A stretch of DNA of 49,422 nucleotides from Thermoleophilia bacterium. GTDB lineage: Bacteria; Actinomycetota; Thermoleophilia; Solirubrobacterales; 70-9. The notes beneath the pieces were generated by a model. It was not told the DNA's origin, made no database searches, and saw only the letters and a list, made by a program, of their open reading frames with translations. Shown here piece by piece: positions 40,694 through 48,356 of the stretch. How positions within the stretch are numbered: position 1 is the first letter of the stretch; each line of letters starts with the position of its first letter. The DNA is taken from contig JAENWU010000003.1 in the NCBI GenBank assembly GCA_016649905.1, positions 1 to 49,422 of the forward strand, read 5' to 3'. A program made the position numbers and the translations under genes.

Positions 40694-40742
40694 CGCGAGT
40701 CTGCCCTGAGTGGCGCTATTCGCCACTCAGGGCAGACTCGCG
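40694..40742. repeat. Hairpin repeat B, copy 2 (perfect 22-bp stem)
   Basis: Perfect 22-bp inverted repeat around a CTATT loop (40716-40720). Innermost pairs are GTGGCG/CGCCAC, and the outer arms are CGCGAGTCTGC and its complement. Same element as at 21218-21266, but with all pairs matched. It abuts the cdsA stop codon at 40743 and could terminate the rpsB-cdsA transcript. Confidence 0.88.
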
Positions 40743-41627
40743 CTAGTAGACGAGCCAGACCGAGAGGTAGTAGCCGACGACGACCGTGAACAGGACGGCG
40801 TCGAGGCGGTCGAGGATGCCGCCGTGGGGGCCGAACATGGTGCCGGTGTCCTTGGTGCCGAGGTCGCGCTTCAGCATCGACTCGAAGAGGTCGCCGATCG
40901 GCGCCAGGGCGGCGACGGCGGCGCCGATGATCAGCGCGTCCACTCCCGAGAGCCAGTCCTGGTAGAGACCGGCGAACCAGAAGCCCATGGTGCCGATCAG
41001 GAAGCCGCCGATCAGCCCCTCGATCGTCTTGTTCGGGGAGATGCCGGGGGCGATCTTGTGGCTGCCGAACATGCGACCGGTCGCGTAGGCGGCGGTGTCG
41101 GCGACGAAGGTGCCGACCAGGACGTCGACCAACAGGGCGGCGCCGTGGTCGGGGAGGTCGCGGAGCAGCACGGCGTGGACCAGCGGGATCCCGATCCAGA
41201 CGATGCCCAGCAGGGTGACGCTGATCGAGACGGTGACGCCGTTGCGCTGCGTGGCTTTGGCGCCGAAGGCGAACAGCAGCGGGAACGAGGCGGCGAGCAC
41301 CATCAGGACGTTGAAGGCGGTGCCGAAGTGGGCGGCGACGATCAGGCCGGCGACCACGAGGTAGGCGGGGATCGGCAGCGGCCGCGCGTCCTCGGTCATC
41401 GTCAGGTACTCGCGCAGGCAGGCGGCGCCGATCGCGATCATCGCCAGCGCGAAGACGCCGCCGCCGGCGACGGTGATCGCGATCGCGAAGACGATCCACG
41501 GCAGCGCCACCAGGACCCGCTTCGCGGTCTCGCCGTTGAGACCCCGTTTGCGCGGCTCCCGCGGTGGTTTCGGCAGCGGCGGCGGATCCGGCTCGAACAT
41601 CTCGTCGTCGAACAGTTCGACGGTCAC
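40743..41627 (-). CDS. cdsA: Phosphatidate cytidylyltransferase
   Basis: Makes CDP-diacylglycerol from CTP and phosphatidic acid. 294 aa with about eight membrane segments. The family signature near the C-terminus is visible: SMLKRDLGTKDTGTMFGPHG followed by GILDRLDAVLF (KRxxxxKD...PHGGxxDRxD). TFVADTAAYATGRMFGSHKI and SPNKTIEGLIGG are also typical. A ~35-residue cytosolic N-terminus is acidic then Arg/Pro-rich. GTG start at 41627 overlaps the uppS stop (GTGA). Feeds PgsA. Confidence 0.94.
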   Translation of the reverse strand: MTVELFDDEMFEPDPPPLPKPPREPRKRGLNGETAKRVLVALPWIVFAIAITVAGGGVFALAMIAIGAACLREYLTMTEDARPLPIPAYLVVAGLIVAAHFGTAFNVLMVLAASFPLLFAFGAKATQRNGVTVSISVTLLGIVWIGIPLVHAVLLRDLPDHGAALLVDVLVGTFVADTAAYATGRMFGSHKIAPGISPNKTIEGLIGGFLIGTMGFWFAGLYQDWLSGVDALIIGAAVAALAPIGDLFESMLKRDLGTKDTGTMFGPHGGILDRLDAVLFTVVVGYYLSVWLVY

Positions 41628-42292
41628 GAGCGGGCCCCGAAGCGGCGCTGCCGCGTCTCGTACTCGCCGAGCGCGGCCTCGAAGGCGGCGCGGTCGAAGT
41701 CCGGCCAGAGCTCCTCGCTGAAGACCAGCTCCGAGTAGGCGCACTGCCAGAGCAGGTAGTTGGAGAGCCGCTGCTCGCCGCTGGTGCGTATCAGGAGGTC
41801 TGGGTCGTGCATCTCGGGCGCGTAGAGGTGCCGGCGGAACTCCTCCTCGGAGTCCCCCTGGAAGCTTCGCGCCGCGTCGACGATCTCCGCCCTGCCGCCG
41901 TAGTTGAAGGCGACGAAGAGGGTGATCCGCTCGTTGCCCGCGGTCGTCTCCTCGGCCCACCGCATGCGCTCGATCAGGTCCTCCCCCAGGCCCTCACGGC
42001 GGCCGACGAAGCGCATCCGCACGCCTTCGGCGTCGAGCTCGGGCGTTTCGGAGGCGATCCGCTCGTCGAACATCTGCATCAGGCCGCCGACCTCCTCGGG
42101 CGAGCGGCTCCAGTTCTCGGTCGAGAAGGAGAACACGGTCAGCTCCTCGACCCCGAGCTCAGCGGCGTCGCGCAGGCGCGCCTTGAGGACGTCGGCCCCC
42201 GCCCGGTGCCCCTCGATCGTCGGCAGTCCCCGGCTCTGCGCCCAGCGGCCGTTGCCGTCGGTGATGATCGCGACGTATCTGGGTGCGCTCAC
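41624..42292 (-). CDS. uppS: Isoprenyl (undecaprenyl) diphosphate synthase
   Basis: cis-prenyltransferase adding isopentenyl units to make the C55 carrier for wall synthesis. 222 aa from GTG at 42292 (SAPRYVAIITDGNGRWAQSR), with catalytic Asp in TDGNGRWA (usually MDGNGRWA), GHRAGADVLKARLRDA, FSFSTENWSRS, LFVAFNYGGRAEI and DLLIRTSGEQRLSNYLLWQ (RTSGExRLSNFLLWQ block). It is shorter than many homologues (about 250), lacking an N-terminal extension. Chain length cannot be told from sequence. Overlaps cdsA by 4 bp. Confidence 0.94.
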   Translation of the reverse strand: MSAPRYVAIITDGNGRWAQSRGLPTIEGHRAGADVLKARLRDAAELGVEELTVFSFSTENWSRSPEEVGGLMQMFDERIASETPELDAEGVRMRFVGRREGLGEDLIERMRWAEETTAGNERITLFVAFNYGGRAEIVDAARSFQGDSEEEFRRHLYAPEMHDPDLLIRTSGEQRLSNYLLWQCAYSELVFSEELWPDFDRAAFEAALGEYETRQRRFGARS

Positions 42293-42320
42293 GGGCAGGC
42301 CCGCCGGTCCGCGAGGCGCC

Positions 42321-42884
42321 TCAAACCTCGAGGATCTCGGTTTCCTTGTTTTTGAGGAGCGAGTCGATCTCGGCGATCGCGTCGTCGGTCTGCTTTTGCA
42401 ACGACGCCTCGGCGCGACGCTCGTCGTCCTCGCCGGCTTCGCCCTCTTTCTTGAGGTCACGCAGGTCCGACATCACGTCGCGGCGGACGTTGCGAATCGC
42501 CACCCGGCCCTCCTCGGCGACGCCGTGGACGACCTTGACCATCTCGCGCCGCCGCTCCTCGGTCAGCTCGGGAATCTGCAGCCGGATCACGTTGCCGTCG
42601 TTGCTCGGCGTCAGACCGACGTCGGACTCCTGGATCGCTTTCTCGATCCCGCCCAGAGCGCCTTTGTCGAACGGCGTCACGGTCAGCAGGCGGGCGTCGG
42701 TGGTGGCGACGTTGGCGAGCTGCTTGAGCGGGGTCGGCGAGCCGTAGTAGTCGACGACGATGCGGTCGAGCAGGTGCGGCGAGGCGCGGCCCGTGCGTAC
42801 GGTCGCCAGCTCACCACGGCTGGAATCGACCGACTTGGTCATCCGCCCTTTGGCGTCCTCGAGAAGTTCGTCGATCAGCTCCAC
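42321..42884 (-). CDS. frr: Ribosome recycling factor
   Basis: Splits post-termination ribosomes with EF-G. 187 aa, standard length. Seen: VRTGRASPHLLDRIVVDYYG, SPTPLKQLANVATTDARLLT, GLTPSNDGNVIRLQIPELTE, ERRREMVKVVHGVAEEGRVA and RNVRRDVMSDL, all hallmark blocks of domain I and II. GTG start at 42884. It lies between pyrH and uppS in the conserved rpsB-tsf-pyrH-frr order. Confidence 0.97.
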   Translation of the reverse strand: MELIDELLEDAKGRMTKSVDSSRGELATVRTGRASPHLLDRIVVDYYGSPTPLKQLANVATTDARLLTVTPFDKGALGGIEKAIQESDVGLTPSNDGNVIRLQIPELTEERRREMVKVVHGVAEEGRVAIRNVRRDVMSDLRDLKKEGEAGEDDERRAEASLQKQTDDAIAEIDSLLKNKETEILEV

Positions 42885-42899
42885 GGTCCCATTTCGTCG

Positions 42900-43640
42900 C
42901 TATGCGGCCGGTCGGTTGGAGACCAGCGTCCCCACCTTCTCGCCGCAGACGATCCTATCTATGTTGCGCTCGTCGGCCATGTTGAAGACGTAGATCGGCA
43001 GGTCGTTGTCCATGCAGAGCGAGAGCGCCGTCGAATCCATCACCTTCAGCCCGCGCTCGATCGCTTCGCGGTGGGTGATCGTCGGGATGAAGCTGGCGTC
43101 GGGATTGGTCGCAGGGTCGGAGTCGTAGACCCCTTCCACCCCGTTCTTGGCCATCAGAATCGCCTCGGCGTGGATCTCCAGCGCTCGCAGCGCCGCCGCG
43201 GTGTCGGTGGTGAAGAACGGGTTGCCGGTGCCGGCGGCGAAGATCACCACCCGGTTCTTCTCCAGGTGGCGCATCGCGCGGCGACGAATGTAGGGCTCGG
43301 CGACCTCCTTGACGTCGATCGCCGACATCACCCGCGTGTACTGGCCCTGCCCCTCGAGCGCGTCCTGCAGGGTCAGCGCGTTGAGCACGGTCGCCAGCAT
43401 CCCCATGTAGTCGCCGGTGGCCCGGTCCATCCCTTTCGCGGCGCCAGCCAGGCCGCGGTAGATGTTGCCGGCGCCGACCACGATCGCCACCTCCACCCCG
43501 CGCTCGCGCACGGCCGCGACCTGCCGCGCGATCCGCTCGACCTCGGCGCCGTCGGTGCCGTACTCCAGCTCGCCCATCAGGGCCTCACCGGAAAGCTTCA
43601 GCAGGATTCGTCCGAATCGTGGTTCGGCGGAGTCGCTCAC
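42900..43640 (-). CDS. pyrH: UMP kinase
   Basis: Phosphorylates UMP to UDP; hexameric, amino-acid-kinase fold, not related to eukaryotic UMP/CMP kinase. 246 aa. Seen: [13 protein letters not shown] (ATP-binding start), [20 protein letters not shown] (UMP loop), [40 protein letters not shown] and [17 protein letters not shown] at 43640, 12 bp after tsf. Confidence 0.97.
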   Translation of the reverse strand: MSDSAEPRFGRILLKLSGEALMGELEYGTDGAEVERIARQVAAVRERGVEVAIVVGAGNIYRGLAGAAKGMDRATGDYMGMLATVLNALTLQDALEGQGQYTRVMSAIDVKEVAEPYIRRRAMRHLEKNRVVIFAAGTGNPFFTTDTAAALRALEIHAEAILMAKNGVEGVYDSDPATNPDASFIPTITHREAIERGLKVMDSTALSLCMDNDLPIYVFNMADERNIDRIVCGEKVGTLVSNRPAA

Positions 43641-43652
43641 GTGGGTTGGACC

Positions 43653-44258
43653 CTATTCCTCGCCGACGCGGAAATAGGCGAAGCGGGCGATGCGGATGTT
43701 CTCGCCGGTCTTCGCGGCGAGCTCCTGGCGCAGCTCCTCGATCGTCTTCGAGTCGTGTTTCTCGGCGTTGACGTGCGCCTGGTCGAGCAGCGCCACCTCG
43801 CTGGCCCACTTCGAGAGCTGGCCGCTGACGATTTTCTCGACGACGTTGTCGGGCTTGCCTTCCTCGCGCGCCTTCTCTTCGAAGACCCGCTGCTCGGCCT
43901 CGCGCTCCTCGGCGGGGATCTCCTCCGAGGAGACGTAGCGCGGCGCCGTCGCCGCCACGTGCAGGGCGACCTGGTAGGCGAACGCCTTGAAGTCCTCGTT
44001 GCGGGAGACGAAGTCGGTCTCGCACTGAACCTCGACCATCGCCCCGACCCTGTCGTTGGCGTGGATGTAGGAGGAAACAACGCCCTCGTTGGTGCCACGG
44101 CCTTCGCGCTTGGCGGCCGACGCCTGCCCCTTGACCCGCAGCAGCTCGATCGCGCGATCGGTGTCGCCGTCGGCCTCGGCCAGAGCGGCCTTGCAGTCCA
44201 TCATCGCCGCCCCGGTCCGATCCCGGAGCGCCTTCACGTCAGCAGCGCTGATGCTCAT
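43653..44258 (-). CDS. tsf: Elongation factor Ts (short form)
   Basis: Nucleotide exchange factor for EF-Tu. 201 aa, the short type with one core subdomain, as in Thermus and chloroplast-like forms, rather than ~280 aa in E. coli. N-terminal UBA-like domain VKALRDRTGAAMMDCKAALA, then the TDFV motif in VEVQCETDFVSRNEDF. The C-terminal dimer region is short. ATG at 44258 overlaps the rpsB stop (ATGA). Confidence 0.96.
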   Translation of the reverse strand: MSISAADVKALRDRTGAAMMDCKAALAEADGDTDRAIELLRVKGQASAAKREGRGTNEGVVSSYIHANDRVGAMVEVQCETDFVSRNEDFKAFAYQVALHVAATAPRYVSSEEIPAEEREAEQRVFEEKAREEGKPDNVVEKIVSGQLSKWASEVALLDQAHVNAEKHDSKTIEELRQELAAKTGENIRIARFAYFRVGEE

Positions 44259-45376
44259 TTGTCCTCCGCTTTCTGCTCGGCCGGCTCCGCTTTCTGCTCG
44301 GCGGCCGGAGCCTCTGCTTTCGCGGCGGGCTCGGCAGCGGGCGCCTCGGCGGCAGCCGGCGCGGCTGGAGCCTCGGCGGCCTTCTCCGGCGCGGCCGGTG
44401 CCTGAGGTGCTTTCTGCGGCGCGGCAGGAGCTTGCGCTTGCTGTGCTTTCTGCTCAGCCGTAGGCGGCTCTGGCGCGGGCGCCGGCGGTGCGGGCGGTTG
44501 GGACGGCGTCGCCGCCGCTTTGGCCGCTGCGTCAGCCTGCGCTTTGGCGGTTTTCTCAGCGTCTTCTGCCGCTTTTTTGGCCTCCGCCGCTTCGACCCGG
44601 ACTTTCTCTTCTTCCTCGCGTTTCTTGCGCTCTTCCTCGTCGCGTTTGCGCCGTTCCATTTCTTCGGCGATCCGCTTCTCCTCCTGGACGCGCCAGGTCG
44701 AGGACCCCTCGTCGACGGCGGTGCCGATCGTGCCGATGACCAGCTCGCAGGAGCGGATCGCGTCGTCGTTGCCGGGGATCACGAAATCGACCGGCGTCGG
44801 GTCGCAGTTGGTGTCGACCAGGCCGATGATCGGGATCCGCAGGCGGGCCGCCTCGTGGACCGCAATCTCCTCGGTTTTCAGGTCGGTGACGAAGACAGCG
44901 TCGGGCAGACGGTCCATGTCGCGAACGCCGCCGAGGTTGAACTCAAGCTTGGCGAGTTCGGCCTCCATGCCCATCCGCTCCTTGGTCGGGAGCAGGTCGA
45001 GTTTGCCGTCCTCTTTCCAGCCGTTGAGCTCGTGCAGGCGGGCGATCCGCTGCGACATCGTGTTGAAGTTGGTCAGCAGCCCGCCCAGCCAGCGTTTGTT
45101 GACGTAGGGCATCTTGCAGCGTTCGGCCCATTCCTGGACCGTGTCGCGGGCCTGCTTCTTGGTGCCGACGAAGAGCACCGTGCCGCCACCACTGGCGAGC
45201 TCGCCGGCGAAGCGACGGGCGTTCTCCAGCAGCGCCTCGGTCTGCAGCAGATCGATGATGTGGATCCCGTCGAGCTCGCCGAAGATGAAGCGGCGCATGT
45301 TCGGGTTCCAACGACGCGTCTGGTGGCCGAAGTGGACTCCGGCCTCGAGCAGCTCTTTCAAGCCTGCTTCGGGCAT
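44255..45376 (-). CDS. rpsB: Ribosomal protein S2 with long low-complexity tail
   Basis: 30S protein uS2. 373 aa from ATG at 45376; RBS AAGGAG lies 5 bp upstream. Core: LLEAGVHFGHQTRRWNPNMR, FVGTKKQARDTVQEWAERCK, YVNKRWLGGLLTNF, LPDAVFVTDLKTEEIAVHEA, IPIIGLVDTNCDPTPVDFVI and PGNDDAIRS. The core ends near residue 225; the remaining ~145 residues are a charged helix (EEKRIAEEMERRKRDEEERK...) and then an Ala/Pro/Glu/Lys-rich repeat region ending AEQKAEPAEQKAEDK. Typical S2 is 230-300 aa, so the tail is unusually long. Frame open upstream of 45376 is not homologous. Confidence 0.95.
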   Translation of the reverse strand: MPEAGLKELLEAGVHFGHQTRRWNPNMRRFIFGELDGIHIIDLLQTEALLENARRFAGELASGGGTVLFVGTKKQARDTVQEWAERCKMPYVNKRWLGGLLTNFNTMSQRIARLHELNGWKEDGKLDLLPTKERMGMEAELAKLEFNLGGVRDMDRLPDAVFVTDLKTEEIAVHEAARLRIPIIGLVDTNCDPTPVDFVIPGNDDAIRSCELVIGTIGTAVDEGSSTWRVQEEKRIAEEMERRKRDEEERKKREEEEKVRVEAAEAKKAAEDAEKTAKAQADAAAKAAATPSQPPAPPAPAPEPPTAEQKAQQAQAPAAPQKAPQAPAAPEKAAEAPAAPAAAEAPAAEPAAKAEAPAAEQKAEPAEQKAEDK

Positions 45377-45399
45377 TCGATTCTCCTTGTGCGTTGTGG

Positions 45400-45450
45400 T
45401 GAAGCTCCCGTCCCGCTTGCCGGGACCCGGCGCGAGTCGCGCTGGGCAGG
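45400..45450 (-). promoter_or_regulatory. Structured rpsB leader (candidate)
   Basis: The ~115-nt leader of rpsB holds GTCCCG-N5-CGGGAC (45410-45426) and an adjacent GCGC-rich imperfect hairpin (about 45427-45447), ending ~35 nt before the start codon. A TACAAT -10-like hexamer is at 45499-45494 with no clear -35. S2 leaders often bind S2 for autoregulation; here this is only suggested by position. Confidence 0.35.
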
Positions 45451-45509
45451 ATCCGGTTCGCCTGTGAACGGGGATTGAGTTTCTGAAGGCGGGATTGTAG
45501 ACGGCGTGG

Positions 45510-46190
45510 CTAAGGCACGCGGGCGGCCTCCAGGGCGGCCTCCAGGTCCCCGGGCAGCGGCGACTCGAAGCTGAGGCGCTCGCCGCTGACCGGATGCTCG
45601 AAGGCGAGCCGGTGAGCATGGAGGAACTGGCGCCCCAGCTCGTAGCGCTCGGCCCCGCCGTAGGTGGGATCGCCGGTCAGCGGGTGCCCGATCGCGGCGA
45701 AGTGAGCGCGGATCTGGTGGGTGCGGCCGGTCTCCAGGCGCACCTGGACGTAGCTCTCGCGCGGCAGCAGCTCCAGCACCTCGAAGTGAGTGCGCGCCTG
45801 GCGCGAGGCGGCGCCGGAGACCGCCATCCGGTGGCGCTGGCGTGAGGCGCGGCCGATCGGAGCGTCGATCGTCCCGGTCCGGGAGCTGAGCCGGCCGCCG
45901 GCCAGTGCCAGATAGATCCGTTCGACCTCGCGATCGCGCACCTGTCGCTGCAGGGCGGCGTGGGCGGCGTCGTCGCGGGCGACGACCAGCAGCCCACTCG
46001 TCCCCTTGTCGAGCCGGTGCACGATCCCGGGGCGCTCGGGGTCGCCACCACCGCCGAGGATCTCCGCCAGCTCGTCGACCAGGGTCGAACCGGTGTGCGA
46101 GGGAGCCGGGTGCACGACCAGGCCGGCTGGCTTGTCGACGACCGCCAGCGCCTCGTCGAGGTGGACGATCCGCAGCTGCGGCTCAGCCAC
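45510..46190 (-). CDS. rluD: RluD-type 23S pseudouridine synthase lacking S4 domain
   Basis: 226 aa from GTG at 46190. Catalytic block GIVHRLDKGTSGLLVVARDD (HRLDxxTSG with the catalytic Asp), EALAVVDKPAGLVVHPAP at the start and LETGRTHQIRAHFAAIGHPL near the end are RluA/RluD-family hallmarks. RluD of E. coli (~325 aa) has an N-terminal S4 RNA-binding domain; that region would lie inside lspA here and does not encode S4 in this frame, so the protein is catalytic domain only. RluA, RluC or RluD specificity cannot be decided. Start overlaps the lspA stop by 8 bp. Confidence 0.88.
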   Translation of the reverse strand: MAEPQLRIVHLDEALAVVDKPAGLVVHPAPSHTGSTLVDELAEILGGGGDPERPGIVHRLDKGTSGLLVVARDDAAHAALQRQVRDREVERIYLALAGGRLSSRTGTIDAPIGRASRQRHRMAVSGAASRQARTHFEVLELLPRESYVQVRLETGRTHQIRAHFAAIGHPLTGDPTYGGAERYELGRQFLHAHRLAFEHPVSGERLSFESPLPGDLEAALEAARVP

Positions 46191-46656
46191 CTTCGGGCTC
46201 CGCCCCGGCGTCGAGCAGGTAGAGCCCGACCAGGAGGATGACGCCGGCCGTGATCGCCATGTCAGCGAGGTTGAACGGCGGCCACGGCGGCAGGTCGACG
46301 AAATCGGTGACCTCGCCGAGGCGGACGCGGTCGACGAGGTTGCCGATCGCGCCACCCGCCAGCAGCCCCACCGCGACCCACATCCAGGGGCGCGCCGGGT
46401 TGCGCGAGAACAGGTAACCGACGACCCCGAGCGCGATCAGGGTGACGAACACCAGCGGTGCCCCCGCCCCGCCGGCCAGCCCGAAGGCGACGCCGCGGTT
46501 GTGGGCGAGGGTGAATTCGAGCGGCCCCAGCACGTCGATCTGCTCGCCGATCGCGATCTGGTCCTCGACGATCGCCTTTGCGACCTGGTCGAGGACCAGC
46601 ACGGCGACGGCCAGGCAGGCGGCCAGGAGCCAGGCGCGCTTGGCGGCGGCGCTCAC
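46183..46656 (-). CDS. lspA: Lipoprotein signal peptidase
   Basis: Aspartic protease that removes lipoprotein signal peptides after lipidation. 157 aa with four membrane helices. Catalytic blocks FTLAHNRGVAFGLAGG (NxGxAF) and GGAIGNLVDRVRLGEVTDFV with the two catalytic Asp. GTG start at 46656 overlaps the yggT stop (GTGA). In many Gram-positives lspA and rluD are paired as here. Confidence 0.95.
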   Translation of the reverse strand: MSAAAKRAWLLAACLAVAVLVLDQVAKAIVEDQIAIGEQIDVLGPLEFTLAHNRGVAFGLAGGAGAPLVFVTLIALGVVGYLFSRNPARPWMWVAVGLLAGGAIGNLVDRVRLGEVTDFVDLPPWPPFNLADMAITAGVILLVGLYLLDAGAEPEGG

Positions 46657-46955
46657 CCGCGAATCAGGCCGACGACGACGGCCTGGGCCACGAAGAGCAG
46701 GATGATCCCGACCATCGGGGCGAGATCGAGGGCGAAGCCGCCACCGCCGACCGGCCTCATGAAGCGGCGGAAGAAGTTGAGGTAGGGGTTGGTGGTGTCG
46801 GTGATGAAGTCGAGCACCGAGCGCAACCACGGCCGGTAGGGCATCCGCGGCACGTAGGAGATCAGGATGTTGGCGAAGATCAGGATGATGTAGACGAGGA
46901 AGAGGGCGCTGACGTAGTCGGCGAGATCACCGCGGGTGAGGGCCAGAGGGATCAC
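46653..46955 (-). CDS. yggT: YggT-family membrane protein
   Basis: 100 aa, two membrane helices (YVSALFLVYIILIFANILIS and APMVGIILLFVAQAVVVGLI) with the family block SYVPRMPYRPWLRSVLDFIT followed by NPYLNFFRRFMRP. Function is not established; the gene is conserved next to sepF/proC in division clusters and linked to envelope or division processes. ATG at 46955 overlaps the proC stop by 4 bp. Confidence 0.92.
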   Translation of the reverse strand: MIPLALTRGDLADYVSALFLVYIILIFANILISYVPRMPYRPWLRSVLDFITDTTNPYLNFFRRFMRPVGGGGFALDLAPMVGIILLFVAQAVVVGLIRG

Positions 46956-47689
46956 CCGCGCATCCTCTCCAACGAGGCGGCGACGGCGGCGGCGAACGCC
47001 TCGCGGGCACCTTCGCGGTCGAGCGCTTCCAACCCGGCTTCGGTGCTGCCTCCGGGCGAAGCGACGGCGGCGCGGACGTCGGCGGGATGGCGGACCCGCA
47101 GCAGCTCGGCGGTGCCGGCCGTGGTCTCGACCACCAGCTCCCGCGCCAGCTCCTCGTCGAGGCCGGCCGCGGCACCCGCCTCGGCCAGCGCCTCGACCGC
47201 CAGCGCCAGGTAGGCGGGCGCGCAGCCCATGATCGCCGTCGCCTCGTCGAACTCCCCGTCGTCGATCTCGACCACGTGGCCGAGCAGGGCGAGCTTCGCC
47301 CTCACCTCGGCGCTCGCCGTGCCGGCGACACAGAGGACGCCCTGGCGGACCTCGACGCCGACGTTCGGCATCACCCGCAGGACCTCCGCCTTCGGCAACG
47401 CCTCACGCAGCCGCGGCAGCGACGTTGCCGCCAGGATCGAGGCGACCTTGTTCGCCGCCTCCAGCTCCGTCGCCACCGCGTCGAGACCGGCGGGCTTGAC
47501 GGCGAGGACGACGAAGTCGGCGCGCTCCGCCAGCTCGGCGTTGGCGACGGCATCGCCGCCGAGCTCCTCGGCCAGCGCCCGCGCCCTGCCGGAGCCGTTG
47601 TCGGAGAACAGCATCCGCTCGAACTCACCGGACCAGCCGCGGGCCATCGCCGCGGCCATATTCCCGGATCCACAAAAACCTACGATCAT
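46952..47689 (-). CDS. proC: Pyrroline-5-carboxylate reductase
   Basis: Last step of proline synthesis. 245 aa. Rossmann start IVGFCGSGNMAAAMARGW, FVVLAVKPAGLDAVATEL, EVLRVMPNVGVEVRQGVLCV, and the C-terminal dimer domain with MGCAPAYLALAVEALAEAG and VASPGGSTEAGLEALD. Slightly shorter than the usual 265-280. ATG at 47689. The position between sepF and yggT is the standard arrangement. Confidence 0.94.
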   Translation of the reverse strand: MIVGFCGSGNMAAAMARGWSGEFERMLFSDNGSGRARALAEELGGDAVANAELAERADFVVLAVKPAGLDAVATELEAANKVASILAATSLPRLREALPKAEVLRVMPNVGVEVRQGVLCVAGTASAEVRAKLALLGHVVEIDDGEFDEATAIMGCAPAYLALAVEALAEAGAAAGLDEELARELVVETTAGTAELLRVRHPADVRAAVASPGGSTEAGLEALDREGAREAFAAAVAASLERMRG

Positions 47690-47735
47690 GGCCCGGGAGA
47701 CTATCCGCGGGCTGGGTTTGCGACCGGGCGCCGGA

Positions 47736-48290
47736 CTACGACTGGTTGAAGAAGCCCTTGTCGATCAGCCGCGCTTTTTCCTCGGCGGAGACCTCGACGT
47801 TGCGCGGCGTCAGCAGGAACATCTTCTCGGCGATCCGTTGCATGCCGCCGTCCAACGCGTAGGTGAGGCCGGAGCAGAAGTCGATCATCCGCTTCGAGAG
47901 CTCGTGATCGGCGGTCTGCAGGTTGAGGATCACCGGCACCGACCGTTTGAACTGGTCGGCGACCTGCTGGGCATCGTTGAAGTTGCGGGGGATGACCAGG
48001 TGCACCTGGATTTCGCCGCCGCCGTTGTCGACCGGGCGCAACGTGCGGGTGCGGCTGGCGGCAATCGGCTCGTCGTCGGCGAAGATGTCGTCGATCTCGT
48101 CGCGGCGGGCGCGGCGTGAGGTCGGCAGGCGCCGGACCGAGCCCTGCTCGCGCTCGCGTCGGGCCTCGAAGACTTCCTCCGAACCGGTCTCCGGCTCGAA
48201 GTCGTCCTCGTATTCGGGGCCGTAATCGTGGTGGTCCTCGGCGAGGCCGAAGTAGACGAGCGCTCTATGCCAGGTATCTCTTAGTGCCAT
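47736..48290 (-). CDS. sepF: Cell division protein SepF
   Basis: Membrane anchor and bundler for FtsZ. 184 aa. N-terminal amphipathic helix MALRDTWHRALVYFGLAE, an acidic linker, and the C-terminal SepF domain (about 88-170) with IPRNFNDAQQVADQFKRSVP, VILNLQTADHELSKRMIDFC, SGLTYALDGGMQRIAEKMFL and LTPRNVEVS. Shows the N-terminal helix needed for membrane binding. ATG at 48290; 46 bp from proC. Confidence 0.96.
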   Translation of the reverse strand: MALRDTWHRALVYFGLAEDHHDYGPEYEDDFEPETGSEEVFEARREREQGSVRRLPTSRRARRDEIDDIFADDEPIAASRTRTLRPVDNGGGEIQVHLVIPRNFNDAQQVADQFKRSVPVILNLQTADHELSKRMIDFCSGLTYALDGGMQRIAEKMFLLTPRNVEVSAEEKARLIDKGFFNQS

Positions 48291-48356
48291 CTCACGCGTT
48301 GTTTCGGGCTGAGTCTCTCGACTCCTTTACCCATTTCCGCGGAGATTAGCGTCGAT

